Assembly (NCBI GenBank): GCA_949935685.1
Contig: CATLGN010000106.1
Coordinates: forward strand, 1-6,210
DNA: 6,210 nt
Source: an uncultured Lachnospiraceae bacterium
GTDB taxonomy: Bacteria > Bacillota > Clostridia > Lachnospirales > Lachnospiraceae
Direction: 5' to 3'
The notes under the pieces were generated by a model. The model saw only the letters and a program-made list of their open reading frames with translations, was not told the DNA's origin and made no database searches. This document shows, one piece after another, positions 5,589 to 6,210 of the stretch (its first letter is position 1; each line of letters opens with the position of its first letter). Both the position numbers and the translations under genes were made by a program.

Positions 5589-6210
5589 TTACAATTCCTC
5601 TTTTACCAGATAAATCGGTCTGTTTTTCACTTCCATATACATTTTAGACAGATATTGCCCCACAATGCCGAGACATAAAAGCTGTACGCCGCTGATCGCA
5701 GAAATAATGCAGACCAGCGACGGCCAGCCTGAAGTCGGATCGCCAAAAATCACGGTGCGCACAATCGTGAACAGAATCAGTACAAAGGCCAGCAGACAAA
5801 AAACCAGCCCAATCACCGATACAAAGGCCAGCGGCATCGTGGAAAAGGCCAGAATACCGTCCAGCGAATACAGAAACAGTTTCCAGAAATTCCACTTGGT
5901 CTCCCCTTTGGCCCGCTCGATATTCTCATATTCCAGCCACTTGGTCCGAAATCCCACCCATCCGAAGATTCCCTTTGTAAACCGGTTATATTCCGTCATC
6001 GAAAGAATGGCGTCCACCACACAGCGCTTCATCAGCCGGTAATCTCTCGCCCCATCCACAATCTCCGTCTGGGAGATTCGTTTCATCAGCCCGTAAAATC
6101 TGCGGGCAAAAAAGGAACGAATCACCGGTTCCCCTTTCCGTGTCACGCGGCGCGTGGCAACGGAATCATATCCTTCTTCCTCCAGATAACGAAGCATTTC
6201 CGGCAGCAAT
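5589..6210 (-). CDS. GtrB/CsbB-type polyprenyl-phosphate glycosyltransferase (5'-truncated by window edge)
   Basis: The C-terminal 207 or so residues of a DPM1-like GT2 enzyme that loads a sugar, usually glucose, onto undecaprenyl phosphate as a donor for extracytoplasmic glycosylation. Counting residues from base 6209, visible family signatures are LPEMLRYLEEEGYDSVATRR (2-21), RRFYGLMKRIS (36-46), VDGARDYRLM (51-60, usually DGAGDFRLM), NRFTKGIFGWVGF (75-87) and KGETKWNFWKL (101-111). Two membrane helices lie at about 126-152 and 163-184, and the family ending GQYLSKMYMEVKNRPIY (184-200) follows. The catalytic N-terminal half with its DXD motif lies beyond the window. Base 6209 begins a TTG codon that could be mistaken for a start; it is an internal leucine, because LLPEM normally follows the D-x-QDPP motif of this family. 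It leads the visible part of the operon. A GtrC-like partner that uses the loaded lipid would be expected but is not in view. Confidence 0.92.
   Translation of the reverse strand, partial: LLPEMLRYLEEEGYDSVATRRVTRKGEPVIRSFFARRFYGLMKRISQTEIVDGARDYRLMKRCVVDAILSMTEYNRFTKGIFGWVGFRTKWLEYENIERAKGETKWNFWKLFLYSLDGILAFSTMPLAFVSVIGLVFCLLAFVLILFTIVRTVIFGDPTSGWPSLVCIISAISGVQLLCLGIVGQYLSKMYMEVKNRPIYLVKEEL

Noticed and set aside
5006..5647. Plus-strand open frame of 213 codons
   Set aside because: It is antisense to the TuaG-like gene and runs across a gene junction; the translation is rich in Arg, Pro and His with no domain, typical of a shadow frame.
6207..6209. TTG at 6209 as the start of the GtrB-like gene
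   Set aside because: The frame is open to the window edge and LLPEM is an internal motif of the family, so the gene is cut by the window.

Overview
The window is a stretch of a single-strand gene cluster for a cell-surface polysaccharide (exopolysaccharide or capsule). All seven genes lie on the minus strand, so transcription runs from the high-coordinate end to the low-coordinate end. Both terminal genes are cut by the window edges. The gene families suggest a Gram-positive Firmicute, most likely an anaerobic clostridial or Lachnospiraceae-type bacterium. These families are an EpsG-type polymerase, a 460-residue membrane polyprenyl-phosphate sugar-phosphate transferase, a short two-helix Wzz-like protein and a TuaG-like transferase. 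Shine-Dalgarno sites of the AAGGAG/GGGAGG type fit this. The taxonomic call is inference from family resemblance, not from a marker gene.

Layout in transcription order: (1) 6210-5589, the C-terminal part of a GtrB/CsbB-type polyprenyl-phosphate glycosyltransferase with two membrane helices; (2) 5566-4814, a TuaG-like GT2 glycosyltransferase; (3) 4800-3418, the priming polyprenyl glycosylphosphotransferase; (4) 3421-2420, a Wzz-like chain-length protein whose cytoplasmic tail looks like a tyrosine-kinase (CpsD) domain stripped of its ATP-binding motifs; (5) 2423-1611, an atypical GT2-like transferase; (6) 1602-496, an EpsG-family Wzy-type polymerase; (7) 492-1, the N-terminal 164 residues of a WfgS/WcaE-like GT2 transferase. 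Junctions are 22, 13, -4, -4, 8 and 3 nt, so this is one translationally coupled operon segment with no room for internal promoters or terminators.

Working model (inference): the priming enzyme places a sugar-1-phosphate on undecaprenyl phosphate. Transferases 2, 5 and 7 extend it on the cytoplasmic face, an unseen flippase exports the unit, EpsG polymerises it, and the Wzz-like protein sets chain length. The GtrB-like enzyme would make a polyprenyl-phosphate sugar for an extracytoplasmic branch. No flippase, intact tyrosine kinase, phosphatase or nucleotide-sugar enzyme is present in this window. There is no gene-free stretch longer than 22 bases. I saw no RNA gene, mobile element or CRISPR array. 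The least ordinary feature is the degenerate kinase-like tail of the Wzz protein.
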